Assembly: GCF_900637905.1 (NCBI RefSeq)
Contig: NZ_LR134472.1
Span: 186,001 to 250,000, forward strand
Reading direction: 5' to 3'
Source of the DNA: Parvimonas micra
Lineage (GTDB): Bacteria; Bacillota; Clostridia; Tissierellales; Peptoniphilaceae
Length of the DNA stretch: 64,000 nucleotides
Part shown: positions 40,701-50,331 of the stretch, one piece after another
Layout: every line of letters starts with the position of its first letter
Position numbering within the stretch: position 1 is the first letter of the stretch
The notes under the pieces: model-generated
Seen by the model: only the letters and a program-made list of their open reading frames with translations
Database searches by the model: none
What the model was told of the DNA's origin: nothing
Program-made: the position numbers and the translations under genes

Positions 40701-41562
40701 AAAATTCATTAGTTGATATTTTAAGCTCTTCAAATTTCGTATTGTCTTTTAAAAATTTCTTTAAATTTTCCTTTACGACAGATAGAGCATCTAACAAATC
40801 ATTATACATATTTACATATTTTTCAAGTTCAGGATAATCTTCAATTTTTTTCAAATTGTTTTTTATACTCAATTCAAAAAATTCCAAATCCATATCTACA
40901 TCTTTTGCAATATCCAAGATGTAATTTTCTAAATAGAAATCGCCATCCTTTGTATTTGTATTAAAAAATTCTGCCTTTTCATTTAACCAAATATTTGGGA
41001 AAGGATGTGAATTTACAAAATTATTTACATTCAATAAAAGTTGTAAAAGTCCTTCATCAGTATTTTTCTTAGCATACCAATCAACTAATCTCAAAAAGCT
41101 ATCATCATTATTTTCATAAAGCTCTTCAAATAATTCTTGCATAACTTCTTTGGCTAAAACTTCATTTTCGCTAGGATCTATAATTTTTATATTGCTATCC
41201 AAATTTACCAAATGAGCATAAGATATCAAAACATCCTTACAAAAAGAGTCAATAGTTGTGATGTCAGCACCGCTAAGGAGCAATAATTGTTTTTGAAGAT
41301 GTTCATTTTCTTGATTTTCTTCAAGTTTTTTTTCAATAGCCTTACTTACTCTTTCTCTCATTTCAGATGCAGCTAATTTTGTAAAAGTTACAACAAGTAA
41401 TTTGTTAATATCAATTGGATTTTTTTCATCTAAAACAAGCTCTATAATTCTTTCGATAAGTACGGCTGTTTTTCCCGAACCTGCAGCCGCAGACACAAGT
41501 AAATTCGTATTTCTACTATCTATTACCTGTCTTTGCTCTTTAGTCCACTTTACTTCACTCAC
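37777..41562 (-). CDS. addA: AddA helicase/nuclease, double-strand break repair
   Basis: 1261 residues. It processes DNA ends with AddB for RecA loading. SF1A helicase motifs run in order: AAAGSGKTAVLIERI (Walker A, near residue 24), VVTFTKLAASEMRERV, FIDEYQDSN, GDVKQSIYRFRQADP, IMSIHKSKGLEFPIVF and LLYVAMTRAKEKLIITG. The C-terminal nuclease has KGTIFHLAMQLL, GIIDLFFENENGEIILLDYKTD and YKVQLDLY. It starts with GTG at 41562, one base into the addB stop, after GAGGTGA. Confidence 0.95.
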   Translation of the reverse strand: MSEVKWTKEQRQVIDSRNTNLLVSAAAGSGKTAVLIERIIELVLDEKNPIDINKLLVVTFTKLAASEMRERVSKAIEKKLEENQENEHLQKQLLLLSGADITTIDSFCKDVLISYAHLVNLDSNIKIIDPSENEVLAKEVMQELFEELYENNDDSFLRLVDWYAKKNTDEGLLQLLLNVNNFVNSHPFPNIWLNEKAEFFNTNTKDGDFYLENYILDIAKDVDMDLEFFELSIKNNLKKIEDYPELEKYVNMYNDLLDALSVVKENLKKFLKDNTKFEELKISTNEFLRLNFGSFRISKCDEEVKEIYNKVKKELDSIKSEISESLKTLNLDLENIKKESDLIYPYVRSISDVVIKFKEKFWERKQKFNYVDFADIEHLALEILVDIDVDGNIKPSKTALEYQEKYSEVFIDEYQDSNLVQEILLSAVAKENNRFMVGDVKQSIYRFRQADPSIFMEKYENYYRVEEDIESFNRKIMLYANFRSRKEILEGTNLVFSKIMKKETGELDYTVDERLNPMASFKESDENVGGAVEILLVDENSDSEDEDEIILTDEYSEDFEEMKSFKLECIKIANTIYNMMNNKENPFKVYDKNLDDYRKVEYKDIVILMRSPSSNTKILEEVFLEYNIPIYAESTGGYFDTFEVDTIINLLKIIDNPMQDIPLISVMYSPIYNFTSKELSEIRLVDRELKFYELLIKILEDEDIEIRISLKEKISKFIYDLKLFIEKKSLVSADELIWFLYKYTGYYNYVGLLDMGEQRKTNLMLLFEKAKNYEKNSYKGLFNFVNYIQKISLKSDISEAKLISEDANVVKIMSIHKSKGLEFPIVFLANTNKKFNFRADDSNLVLHQKLGFGAVVYDMDKKTSFNSIMKKKIEKFKKNEQIAEEMRLLYVAMTRAKEKLIITGRVKDYENLREEISSGIDERGNISNYKILKINNYLDWILSSINNLTVYGTSLNCLGRKENFLGNEDLKFQLNVNTKTEEFIEYQRIKEEIKTNEIILDEDNIEVKQEMRTVKEFLEDRFNKEYVYKNVLNKPSSITVSEIKKMIQEEDEEKHQKYYKENFVLKTPSFIHQGEEKVGFNSAEKGTIFHLAMQLLDFSKFDTEDVSKIREEIKSQINSFVEKNIMSLDEIETININWIVKFIKSDIFKEIYIANKFGKLFKEKAIDYNIKLKNLFKDENIEEYEKIMVVGIIDLFFENENGEIILLDYKTDYVTKENLEEVKARYKVQLDLYKSAIEDISGKKVTKKGLYLFGINEFVEI

Positions 41563-44500
41563 TATTTCTCACCTCTTTTCTCTTTATTTTCCGAATTCAT
41601 TTTTTCAAAAACCTCATTTGGTTTATCTTTAGTTAATAAATTCTTAATATTATTATATTTATTATGCTTAATATCAAATCTGCAAATGGATTTATATTTA
41701 CAATAATCACAAGGCTTTTTATTTTTATATCTGAAAGGTTTTATATCAATATTTCCGGCATAAATTTCTTCGCAGATATCTTTAGACTTATTTAAAACAA
41801 ATTCATTTACAATTTCAAATTCATCAGTAGTTAAGCCCAATGTACTTGCTCCGATTTCTTGCCCTTTTGACTTTAATTTTATAGGTAGTATTTCAGAAGC
41901 CAAATTATCCGCATCCAAAGTCCTATCCAAATTCTTCAAAAGTTCCATATCTTTTATAACAAAACCGGTAAGTTTATTTTTCTTAAGTTTTTCACTATGA
42001 TAACTTTCGTCGTTCATATCAAGCATTTTAGAATAAGTTTCAAATCCGACAAAATTTGTTGTAAAATCACTATAAAATAGTCCTGCAGGTTTATATCTTT
42101 CTTTATTGGAAGATAAAATTGCATTCATATAGACAAAAAGTTGTAGTTGTAGTCCTGCATAGACTTGATTTAAGTCAATATCTCTTTTTGAAGATTTATA
42201 ATCAATAATTCTTAAAAAGTCAAAATTTTCTCCTTTAAAAACATCAATTCTGTCAATCTTACCAACTAATTTAATCTCTTTTCCATTCTTTAAAGTATAG
42301 GTAATAGGTTTTATTGACTCATCTCCGAATTCCGTTTCAAAACCTGTTGGAACAAAGTTTCCACGTCTTACTTGTTCTGCCATGATTTCTATGCTTTCAA
42401 CAATATTTTTTTGTGTTATAGTTGAAAAATATTTATATTTTGGAGAGCTTTCAAGAATAAAATTAGACTTTTCAGCCATTTTTTTAGTTAATTTTTCTAC
42501 TTCCCTTTGGATAAATTCTCTATCAATTATATTCCAATCAATATTATTTTCAAAAATTCCCTTAAAAAAGTCGTCAAAAATCTTATGGCAATAAGTTCCA
42601 TAATCTGCAGGAGAAAAGTCATACACTTCTCTTTCCTTCGCTCTAAGTCCATAGTTTATAAAATATGAAAAAGGACAACGCATAAAGTTTTCAAGTTTTG
42701 AAATACTTACATTTCCACTTTCATAAAGAAATGAAGTATAATCTTTTATATTTTCTGTTTCTTTTTTGTAATTTAATTTATCCTTTAAAATTTCAATCTT
42801 GTATTTATAATCTTTATCTTCTATCAAGAAATCAATTATTTCTCTAAAATTGAATTTGTCATTTTCACTCAATTTATTTGAATTTAAAGCCTCAATATTG
42901 GAAACTAAAATTTGATATAATCTCTCTTTAGAAAAAGTTTCAAAAATATCCATAATAGAAAAATCTTTTAAATAATCTATGCTTTCAACTTCCAAATTTT
43001 CAAAAATGAATTTAATTTTTTTCACAAATCTTGAAACTAAAAGACTCTTTCCCTCTAAATCGGAAATAGGAAAAGTTATATACAATTTTTCTTTAGCAAT
43101 ACTGAAAGTTTTATAACTTAAAAATTGTTCATCTGTAGTTTTTAGTAAATTGTTATTTGAAAAATTAAAGCCCATAGTTTTTAAACTTTCTTTTTCATTT
43201 TCACTGATTAAGTCATTATCCACTATGTTTTTCGGGAAGTTTCCATCATTAACTCCCAATACAAAAGCTATTTTTGTAGAAGGTTTTTTCATCCTGTCAA
43301 CAGTTGTAATAAAGACTTCATCCTTTGAAGGTGGAACAATTCCAAGCTCAATATTTTCAAGTTCAGTCTTAATTAAATTTATAAATTTTGAGTAGGCAAT
43401 CTTCTCCTCTCCCATAAATTCAACCATTTCATCTAAAACTGCTGTAAAACTTCCCCAAACTTGAGAATACTCTTTCGCCTTATATAAATTTCCTTCATTT
43501 TGGAAATTCATTACAAGATTGTTTATTCTATCAAAAAGTCCAATTTCCAAAGTGAATTCATATAAATATTTACAAATATCCTTTACGGTATTTCTCCCTT
43601 TTAACTTTTCATGCAAGTTTTTAATAGGAGATATTACAATATTCTTTATCTCATTTATCTTTACAAGTTTTTCATCATCACTTTCTTCCTCAACACTATG
43701 GACGATGGACTTGTTCCAAGATTCGTCAAACCAACGATTACCTTTTATTCCATTTGCAATTACATAATTTTCCAAAAGGAAAATATCTTCATCAGAAACT
43801 CCTGTAAGTCCGCTCTTCAAATATCTAAAAACAGAATCATAGGAATAATTTTTATCCTTCATATCCAAAATGGATAAAATTAGAATAATAATCGGATTTT
43901 CCATAATTGAAATCTTTTCGTCCAAGAAATAATCAATATTGTAATCATCAAAAACTCTTTCTATTATATAAGAATATTCGTCTAAACTTCTCATACATAG
44001 AGTTATATCATTATATCTATAACCTTTAATTTTAACTAATTTTGAAATCTCCTCTGCAATAAAGGAAACTTCATCATATATATTTTTAAACTTTAAAATT
44101 CTAATATTTTCAGAATCTTTAAAATATACTTTTGGAGAAAAACTACCAATATTTTTTTCCAAAAATGATAAATCTTCCGAATTATAATAACTTTCATTTG
44201 ATAGTGAAATATTTTCAAGTAATGGAATATTATACTTTTCGCAAATATTTTTAATATTCAAAATTGTTGAATTACTTCTTAAAAACATATTCATTTTTGA
44301 ATGTAAGTTTTTAAAATCAGTTAAAAGAGAAAAATAAATATTTTTTGAAAAATAGATTAACTTTTCAATTACCAAGTATTGAGCAGGTGTAAAGTCCATA
44401 TATTCGTCAACAAAAATAGTTGCTCCCTTGATACTTTCAAAATCACCAAGTTTTTGGGCAAAAATATTTAAAGTATCTTCTGTGTCAAAATATTTCTTTT

Positions 44501-45020
44501 CAATCAAATTCTCATAAGATTTATAGATATTGTATAAATCTTGCATTTTAAATTTCAAAGACTCATTTTTAACATTTTCTGTAAGTGAAAAAACATCTGA
44601 AACTGAAAAATCATTTTGTTTAAACTCTATTATCATATCCATAATATTATTTACAAAACCCATTTTAAAATCATCGGACTTAAAAGTAATTAAATCCTTT
44701 GAAACCATATCCATAGCTTTAAAAGTTAAAAGACTTCTAGCACTTGTTGTAAGTCTTCTCTCCTTAAGGCCTCCGACATTGGTAAAAACAATTTTACTTA
44801 AAGTTGAAAAACTTACAACTCTAATTCTAAAATTAGGATCAATATTTTTTTCATCTTCAAGCTTTTCACTTAATCTTTTTTCCATTTCATATGTAAATTT
44901 TTCTGGAACTAAAATATAGATAGGCTTTTTATCTTCTCTTTTAGCCTCTTCAAAGCAAAGATCTAAAATCTTATCAGTCCTATCTGCTCCAAGTCTTCCT
45001 GTTATAAATCCTACTGCCAC
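41562..45020 (-). CDS. addB: AddB helicase-like/nuclease subunit
   Basis: 1152 residues from a GTG at 45020 (GAGGT upstream); this makes the protein begin just before the family's GRLGADRTDK ATP-binding motif, while the open frame extends to a TTG at 45038. The nuclease domain carries GTYCHKIFDDFF, GKIDRIDVFKGENFDFLRII and IDYKSSKRDIDLNQVYAGLQ. The four Fe-S cysteines are present: one in NFMRCPFSYFI and three in CDYCKYKSIC. It forms the AddAB nuclease with the next gene. Confidence 0.94.
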   Translation of the reverse strand: MAVGFITGRLGADRTDKILDLCFEEAKREDKKPIYILVPEKFTYEMEKRLSEKLEDEKNIDPNFRIRVVSFSTLSKIVFTNVGGLKERRLTTSARSLLTFKAMDMVSKDLITFKSDDFKMGFVNNIMDMIIEFKQNDFSVSDVFSLTENVKNESLKFKMQDLYNIYKSYENLIEKKYFDTEDTLNIFAQKLGDFESIKGATIFVDEYMDFTPAQYLVIEKLIYFSKNIYFSLLTDFKNLHSKMNMFLRSNSTILNIKNICEKYNIPLLENISLSNESYYNSEDLSFLEKNIGSFSPKVYFKDSENIRILKFKNIYDEVSFIAEEISKLVKIKGYRYNDITLCMRSLDEYSYIIERVFDDYNIDYFLDEKISIMENPIIILILSILDMKDKNYSYDSVFRYLKSGLTGVSDEDIFLLENYVIANGIKGNRWFDESWNKSIVHSVEEESDDEKLVKINEIKNIVISPIKNLHEKLKGRNTVKDICKYLYEFTLEIGLFDRINNLVMNFQNEGNLYKAKEYSQVWGSFTAVLDEMVEFMGEEKIAYSKFINLIKTELENIELGIVPPSKDEVFITTVDRMKKPSTKIAFVLGVNDGNFPKNIVDNDLISENEKESLKTMGFNFSNNNLLKTTDEQFLSYKTFSIAKEKLYITFPISDLEGKSLLVSRFVKKIKFIFENLEVESIDYLKDFSIMDIFETFSKERLYQILVSNIEALNSNKLSENDKFNFREIIDFLIEDKDYKYKIEILKDKLNYKKETENIKDYTSFLYESGNVSISKLENFMRCPFSYFINYGLRAKEREVYDFSPADYGTYCHKIFDDFFKGIFENNIDWNIIDREFIQREVEKLTKKMAEKSNFILESSPKYKYFSTITQKNIVESIEIMAEQVRRGNFVPTGFETEFGDESIKPITYTLKNGKEIKLVGKIDRIDVFKGENFDFLRIIDYKSSKRDIDLNQVYAGLQLQLFVYMNAILSSNKERYKPAGLFYSDFTTNFVGFETYSKMLDMNDESYHSEKLKKNKLTGFVIKDMELLKNLDRTLDADNLASEILPIKLKSKGQEIGASTLGLTTDEFEIVNEFVLNKSKDICEEIYAGNIDIKPFRYKNKKPCDYCKYKSICRFDIKHNKYNNIKNLLTKDKPNEVFEKMNSENKEKRGEK

Positions 45021-45063
45021 AATAATTACCTCTTTCAATCTGATATAATTATTTTATCATATT

Positions 45064-45092
45064 TTGATATAACAAAAAAGATAGTATGTCAA
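45064..45092 (-). promoter_or_regulatory. candidate addBA promoter
   Basis: On the minus strand, TTGACA (45092-45087), 17 bases, TATCAA (45069-45064). It overlaps the terminator of the upstream ABC unit. Confidence 0.4.
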
Positions 45093-45118
45093 AATAAAAA
45101 ATTTTACCACACTATCTT
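45078..45118 (-). terminator. terminator after the multidrug ABC pair
   Basis: AAGATAGTATG (45078-45088) pairs with CACACTATCTT (45108-45118) with one mismatch and a 19-base loop; T6 follows on the minus strand. Confidence 0.65.
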
Positions 45119-45127
45119 CATATATTT

Positions 45128-46960
45128 TTAATCCAATTCAAATTTTCCTGTGTATAATTGATAATATCTTCCTTGTTTTTCAATCAATTCATCATGAGTT
45201 CCCATTTCTAAAATTTCTCCATTATCCAAAACAATTATTCTGTCTGAATTTGAAATTGTAGAAAGTCTATGAGCAATTATAAAAACAGTTCTGCCTTCCA
45301 TTAAAACATACATAGCTTTTTGAACTACATTTTCTGTTTTTGTATCTATTGAGGAAGTTGCTTCATCAAGAATAAGAACCGGTTTATTTTCTAGTAATGC
45401 CCTTGAAATTCCAAGCAACTGTCTTTGGCCTTGAGATAAGTTTTCTCCGCCACTTCTTAAGACAGTATCATATTGTTCTGGAAGTTTTATTATAAATTCA
45501 TGAGCTCCTGTTTTTTTACAAGCCTCGATACATTCTTCTCTTGTAGATTCTAAATGCCCGTATCTAAGATTTTCTAAAACTGTTCCAGTAAATAGATTTG
45601 TTTCTTGTAAAACAACACCTACATTTTTTCTAAGGTCAGCTTTTTTTATTGAATTTACATTTATTCCGTCAAATAAAATTTCTCCACTATTTACATCATA
45701 AAATCTGTTTATAAGGTTGGCAATTGTTGTTTTACCACTTCCGGTTGCTCCTACAAGTGCAATCTTTTCGCCTTGTTTAGCAGTAATACTGATATTTTTT
45801 AAAACTGTTTTTTCCTTATTATATCCGAAAACAATATTTTTTATATCAATATTTCCTAGAACTTCTACTTTTTCTCCATTTTCTTTTACAAATTCATATT
45901 TATCATTTTCTTGTTCTATTTCAACTTTACCCTCATCTACTTCAGGTTCTTGGTCAATTAGAGCAAAAACTCTCTCAACTCCTGCTAAACCCATAATAAT
46001 TGAATTTAGTTGCATTGAAACTTGGTTGATATTTCCTGAAAATTGCTTTGTCATATTTAAAAATGGAACTACTATACTTATACTAATTGCCATCCCTGAA
46101 AGACTTAAATTATATACATTAAAGTATATTAAAAGTCCTCCAATAATTGCAACAACAACATATAGAATATTTCCGATATTATTTAAAATTGGTCCAAGTA
46201 TATTAGCATAAGAATTCGCCTTTTGAGAATCGTCAAATAATTTATCATTAACTTCATTAAATTTTTTCATTGACTCATCTTCATAATTAAAAACCTTAAC
46301 AACTTTTTGTCCATAAATCATTTCTTCTAAATAACCTTCAGTTTTGCCCAATGATTTTTGTTGCTCAATGAAGTATTTTCTTGAATGTTTACCAACATAT
46401 TTTGTTACAAAATACATGGCAACAACACCTAGTAGAACGGTAAGTGTCATCCAAAAACTAAAATATAACATTATACCAAAAACTGTTATAACAACAACTA
46501 ATGATGCTAATACATTTGGTAAACTTTGTGAAATCATCTGTCTTAAAGCGTCAACATCATTTGTATAATAACTCATTATATCTCCATGTCCTTCAGTATC
46601 AAAATACTTTAAAGGAAGAGTTTGCATTTTTACAAACATCTTTTTTCGCATATGATAAAGAGTTCCTTGTGTTATAGTAGCCATTGCAAGATTATATACA
46701 GCTGTTAAAATCAAAGAAAGTATATCTACTCCAATTAGTATCAAGATTAAAGTAATCATTTGTTTTGAAAAAACAGACCATGAAACTGAAGGATCTCTAG
46801 CTTCAAGTAAACTTACAATTTTTTGAATAAATAAGCTTGGAATTGAGCTAACCCCAGCCGTAAATACTATTCCAACTAAAACTAAAGGAAAAAGTACAGG
46901 ATAAGCTGTAAATACTTCTTTTATTACTCTGAATAAAATTGATTTTTTACTATTTTTCAT
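45128..46960 (-). CDS. heterodimeric ABC exporter subunit, canonical ATPase
   Basis: 610 residues of the LmrD/BmrD-like group: six membrane segments, then Walker A GATGSGKTTIANLINRFYD, signature LSQGQRQLLGISRALL and Walker B VLILDEATSSID with the catalytic Glu. It overlaps the partner gene by 11 bases. The signature with SQ instead of SG fits one half of asymmetric exporters. Drug or lipid export is expected from the family. Confidence 0.87.
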   Translation of the reverse strand: MKNSKKSILFRVIKEVFTAYPVLFPLVLVGIVFTAGVSSIPSLFIQKIVSLLEARDPSVSWSVFSKQMITLILILIGVDILSLILTAVYNLAMATITQGTLYHMRKKMFVKMQTLPLKYFDTEGHGDIMSYYTNDVDALRQMISQSLPNVLASLVVVITVFGIMLYFSFWMTLTVLLGVVAMYFVTKYVGKHSRKYFIEQQKSLGKTEGYLEEMIYGQKVVKVFNYEDESMKKFNEVNDKLFDDSQKANSYANILGPILNNIGNILYVVVAIIGGLLIYFNVYNLSLSGMAISISIVVPFLNMTKQFSGNINQVSMQLNSIIMGLAGVERVFALIDQEPEVDEGKVEIEQENDKYEFVKENGEKVEVLGNIDIKNIVFGYNKEKTVLKNISITAKQGEKIALVGATGSGKTTIANLINRFYDVNSGEILFDGINVNSIKKADLRKNVGVVLQETNLFTGTVLENLRYGHLESTREECIEACKKTGAHEFIIKLPEQYDTVLRSGGENLSQGQRQLLGISRALLENKPVLILDEATSSIDTKTENVVQKAMYVLMEGRTVFIIAHRLSTISNSDRIIVLDNGEILEMGTHDELIEKQGRYYQLYTGKFELD

Positions 46961-48689
46961 CTACAACTCCTCCTTGTGTTAAGTATAAATCACGATATAA
47001 TCCCTCTTGTTTAACAAGAGTTTCGTGATTTCCACTAGCTACCACTTCACCCTTTTCGATTACCAAAATTATATCTGCATTTTGAACGGATAGTATTCTT
47101 TGAGCAATTATAATTTTTGTAGTTTCAGGCATATAAGTTTTTAACCCTCTTCTAATCAATTCATCAGTTTTTGTATCAACAGCAGATGTGGAGTCATCAA
47201 AAATTAAAATTTTCGGTTTCTTAAGTAATGCTCTTGCAATACAAAGTCTTTGTTTTTGACCACCAGAAAGATTTGCTCCACCTTGTTCGATATATTCATC
47301 ATAACCATTAGGCATTTTGTTAATAATTTCAGTTGCTTGAGCAATATTGCAAACTAAATCAAGTTCTTCATCAGTTGCACTTTTATTTCCCCATTTTAAA
47401 TTTTCTCTAATTGTTCCAGAGAATAAAGTATTCTTTTGAAGAACCATACCTACTTCTTCTCTTAATAATTCAATGTCAATATTTTCAATATTAATATTGT
47501 CAATTAAAATTTCTCCTGAATTAATATTGTAAAGTCTTGGAATTAATTGAACTAATGTACTCTTTCCAGAACCGGTAGCTCCAATTATTCCAACAGTACT
47601 ACCCGAAGGAATTTTAAATGAAACATCATTAATTACATTTTCCTTTGCATCTTCTGAATATCTAAAAATCACATTTTTAAATTCAATTTCTCCGCTATTA
47701 ATTTTTTTGTGCAATGACTTTTCATCTGATATAGTTGATTCCGTATTTAAAACTTCTGATATTCTCTTTGAAGATTCCATTGCCATTGTCAACATAACAA
47801 GAACCATTGAAAACATCATAAGACTACTCAAAATCATAAAACTGTAAGTCATAAGTGCAGACATTTGCCCTACATTGAAATTTGGATTAATTCCAGTTAC
47901 GATAACATAAGAGCCCAAAAATAAAATCAAAACAGTATCTACATATAAACAAAATTGCATTAAAGGAGCATACAATGATATTATTTTTTCTGCAAAAGTA
48001 AAATTATCTTTTACATCAGTTGCAACTTTATCAAATTTCTTAATTTCAAAATCCTCACGAACTAATGATTTTACAAGTCTTATTGCCTTTATATTTTCTT
48101 GAATAGTATTATTCATATCATCATATTTATAAAATATTTGTTTGAAAATTTTCATCGCTTTTATAAGTATAAATGCGAGTCCAATTAAAAGTATTGGAAC
48201 AACTATAACAAAAATAAATGCAAGTTTTCCTCCCATAATAAATGACATAACAAAAGAGAAAACAAACATAAATGGACTTCTAATTGCCATTCTTATTGTC
48301 ATCATATAAGCATTTTGAACATTTGTAACATCAGTTGTAAGTCTTGTAAGTAATGACGAATTAGAAAAAGAATCTATATTTTCAAAAGAAAATCCTTGAA
48401 CTTTTTCAAAAATATCTTTTCTTAAATTTCTAGCGAAACCTGTAGATGCAACTGCACTTTTCTTTCCCGCTAATATTCCAAAAGTTAAAGATAGCATTGC
48501 CATTACAACAAGAATTAATCCCTGATTAAATAAATCTCTAATTGGAATGTTTAATCTAATTCCATTTACTAAATTTGCAAGAATAAAAGGAATTATACAT
48601 TCCATAATAACTTCAAAGACAATATAAATAACAGACATAATCGAGTCTTTTTTATACTCTCTTATGCTTTTACTCAATGTTTTTACCAT
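46950..48689 (-). CDS. heterodimeric ABC exporter subunit, degenerate ATPase site
   Basis: 579 residues: six membrane segments, Walker A GATGSGKSTLVQLIPRLY, signature LSGGQKQRLCIARALL and Walker B ILIFDDSTSAVD. Asp replaces the usual catalytic Glu after Walker B, the mark of the BmrC/LmrC-type half. It has a GGAGGGAG site and is the first gene of the pair. Confidence 0.87.
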   Translation of the reverse strand: MVKTLSKSIREYKKDSIMSVIYIVFEVIMECIIPFILANLVNGIRLNIPIRDLFNQGLILVVMAMLSLTFGILAGKKSAVASTGFARNLRKDIFEKVQGFSFENIDSFSNSSLLTRLTTDVTNVQNAYMMTIRMAIRSPFMFVFSFVMSFIMGGKLAFIFVIVVPILLIGLAFILIKAMKIFKQIFYKYDDMNNTIQENIKAIRLVKSLVREDFEIKKFDKVATDVKDNFTFAEKIISLYAPLMQFCLYVDTVLILFLGSYVIVTGINPNFNVGQMSALMTYSFMILSSLMMFSMVLVMLTMAMESSKRISEVLNTESTISDEKSLHKKINSGEIEFKNVIFRYSEDAKENVINDVSFKIPSGSTVGIIGATGSGKSTLVQLIPRLYNINSGEILIDNINIENIDIELLREEVGMVLQKNTLFSGTIRENLKWGNKSATDEELDLVCNIAQATEIINKMPNGYDEYIEQGGANLSGGQKQRLCIARALLKKPKILIFDDSTSAVDTKTDELIRRGLKTYMPETTKIIIAQRILSVQNADIILVIEKGEVVASGNHETLVKQEGLYRDLYLTQGGVVDEK

Positions 48690-48722
48690 AAACTCCCTCC
48701 GTATAATATGTACTAAAGAAAA

Positions 48723-48750
48723 AAACTTAAATATATAAATACTTAAGTTT
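48723..48750 (-). terminator. terminator after pstB
   Basis: AAACTTAA/TTAAGTTT, an 8-bp stem with a 12-base loop, followed by T-rich sequence on the minus strand, about 90 bases after the pstB stop. A plausible -10 (TATTAT) for the next ABC unit lies just beyond, but no good -35. Confidence 0.55.
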
Positions 48751-48839
48751 TAAAAATTTTCGAACTAAAAAATCACAAAGAACCTCGTTATGTATATACC
48801 CGATTAAAGCAATTTTTTAACTTTTTTAATTCAAATTTT

Positions 48840-49502
48840 TTATATTAGTTTTTTATTTTCTATTCTAATTATTCTATCTGCTAGTCTATTTGCCTGCTTT
48901 TCATTATGAGTTGAAATTATTATAGTATATTTTTTTGAAAGTTCTTTTATAAGAGATTCAATTATTATAGAATTTTTTTCATCCAAAGAAGAACAAGGTT
49001 CATCAAAAATCAAAACTTCAGGGCAAGTTGTAAGCATCCTGGCAATACAAAGTCTTTGTCTTTGCCCACCTGATAATTTTGAAGGAGAAAGGCTTAAATT
49101 GTCTTTTACCTCATCATATAAATTTACACTTTCCAATAAATTTTTAACTTTCTCTTTTTTATTTTTAACTTTTCCCTCATAAAATTCCATTGCATAGGTA
49201 ATATTTTTTTCTATTGAAAAGTCAAAAGGTTTAGAATCTTGAAAAAGTGTAGAAATCTTTCTTTTTAACTCAATCGGTTTGATGTTTTTAATATTTTCTC
49301 CTCTAAAAAATACATCTCCAGTATAATTTCCACCATTTTCAATTAAAAATCCGTTCAAACAAGAAAGTAAAGTAGATTTTCCGGAGCCTGAACTTCCCAT
49401 TATACAGATTATTTCATTTTCCTTTATATCTAAATTGAAATCTTCTAAAATACTTTTTTCTTTGTAGAAGATACTAAGATTTTTTATTTCTAATATATTC
49501 AA
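48840..49502 (-). CDS. pstB: phosphate ABC transporter ATPase PstB
   Basis: A 220-residue ATPase of the Pst system, shorter than the usual ~250. Walker A is GSSGSGKSTLLSCLNG, the signature is LSGGQRQRLCIARML and Walker B is VLIFDEPCSSLD. The start is a TTG at 49502, eight bases after GGAGG, and overlaps pstA by 29 bases. PstB alone could be mistaken for another ABC ATPase, but the operon settles the role. Confidence 0.88.
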   Translation of the reverse strand: MNILEIKNLSIFYKEKSILEDFNLDIKENEIICIMGSSGSGKSTLLSCLNGFLIENGGNYTGDVFFRGENIKNIKPIELKRKISTLFQDSKPFDFSIEKNITYAMEFYEGKVKNKKEKVKNLLESVNLYDEVKDNLSLSPSKLSGGQRQRLCIARMLTTCPEVLIFDEPCSSLDEKNSIIIESLIKELSKKYTIIISTHNEKQANRLADRIIRIENKKLI

Positions 49503-50331
49503 CTATTTTACCTCCTATATTTCTCATTATTATTTCAGATAATAAATTTAATATTATTAAAAGTCCAATCAAAACCATAGCTGTCGCATATGCTTTTTCA
49601 GTTGCAACTGATTGACTTAGTAACATATGCAAATGGAATGGTAAAGCCATAACAGGATTAAATAATCCACTTGGTTTTGCCATAAATACAACTCCAGTCA
49701 AAAGTAAAGGTGCAGTTGCCCCTGCGGCATAACTTCCTGCTAAAATTGAAATTGAAACTATTTTATTGGAAATAGTAGGTAAAATTAACTTCCTACACAT
49801 ATAAATTTTATCAATTCCTAAAGCATAGCTATCTCTTATACATTGTCTATCAAATTCTTCAATTAATTTTTCAACATTTAGCTCCACAAAAGGAAAAACC
49901 ATTAGTGAAAGAGCTATACTTGCTGTAAATAAACTCTTCGGAATATTTAAAGTTACTATAAAAAATCCATAGACAAAAAGTCCAATTATAATCGACGGAA
50001 TTGATGAAATACATTGAATAAGAAAACTCAAAAGCATCTTAATTATTTTTGATTTACAAAATATTTTATTGTAAATTGCAAAACAAATACCTAAAGCTGT
50101 TGAAAAAATCATAGATAATATCATCAACAAAAATGATCCTATTATCGCATTTCTTATACCACCATCTACTCCAAGTGGCATTCCTTTAGGATTTTCCGTT
50201 AAAAATTTTAAATTTATTCCTGAAATTCCATTAAAAAACACAAAAGAAAATATCAAAAAAATTGCTGTCATAACTATAAAAATAGATATATATGCAAAAA
50301 GTTTAATTAAATTATCTTTAAATCTTATCAT
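49474..50331 (-). CDS. pstA: phosphate ABC transporter permease PstA
   Basis: About 285 residues from the ATG at 50331, overlapping pstC by 14 bases. It has six membrane segments; the permease loop is DRQCIRDSYALGIDKIYMCR with the EAA-type pattern, and GATAPLLLTG is typical of PstA. The frame is open to 50358, but the site favours the later start. Confidence 0.9.
   Translation of the reverse strand: MIRFKDNLIKLFAYISIFIVMTAIFLIFSFVFFNGISGINLKFLTENPKGMPLGVDGGIRNAIIGSFLLMILSMIFSTALGICFAIYNKIFCKSKIIKMLLSFLIQCISSIPSIIIGLFVYGFFIVTLNIPKSLFTASIALSLMVFPFVELNVEKLIEEFDRQCIRDSYALGIDKIYMCRKLILPTISNKIVSISILAGSYAAGATAPLLLTGVVFMAKPSGLFNPVMALPFHLHMLLSQSVATEKAYATAMVLIGLLIILNLLSEIIMRNIGGKIVEYIRNKKS

Noticed and set aside
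44530-44919. Plus-strand open frame of 129 codons
   Set aside because: It is fully inside addB on the opposite strand, and its composition is that of a mirror of coding sequence.
45717-46211. Plus-strand open frame of 164 codons
   Set aside because: It overlaps the ABC exporter antisense; no ribosome site and no recognisable family.
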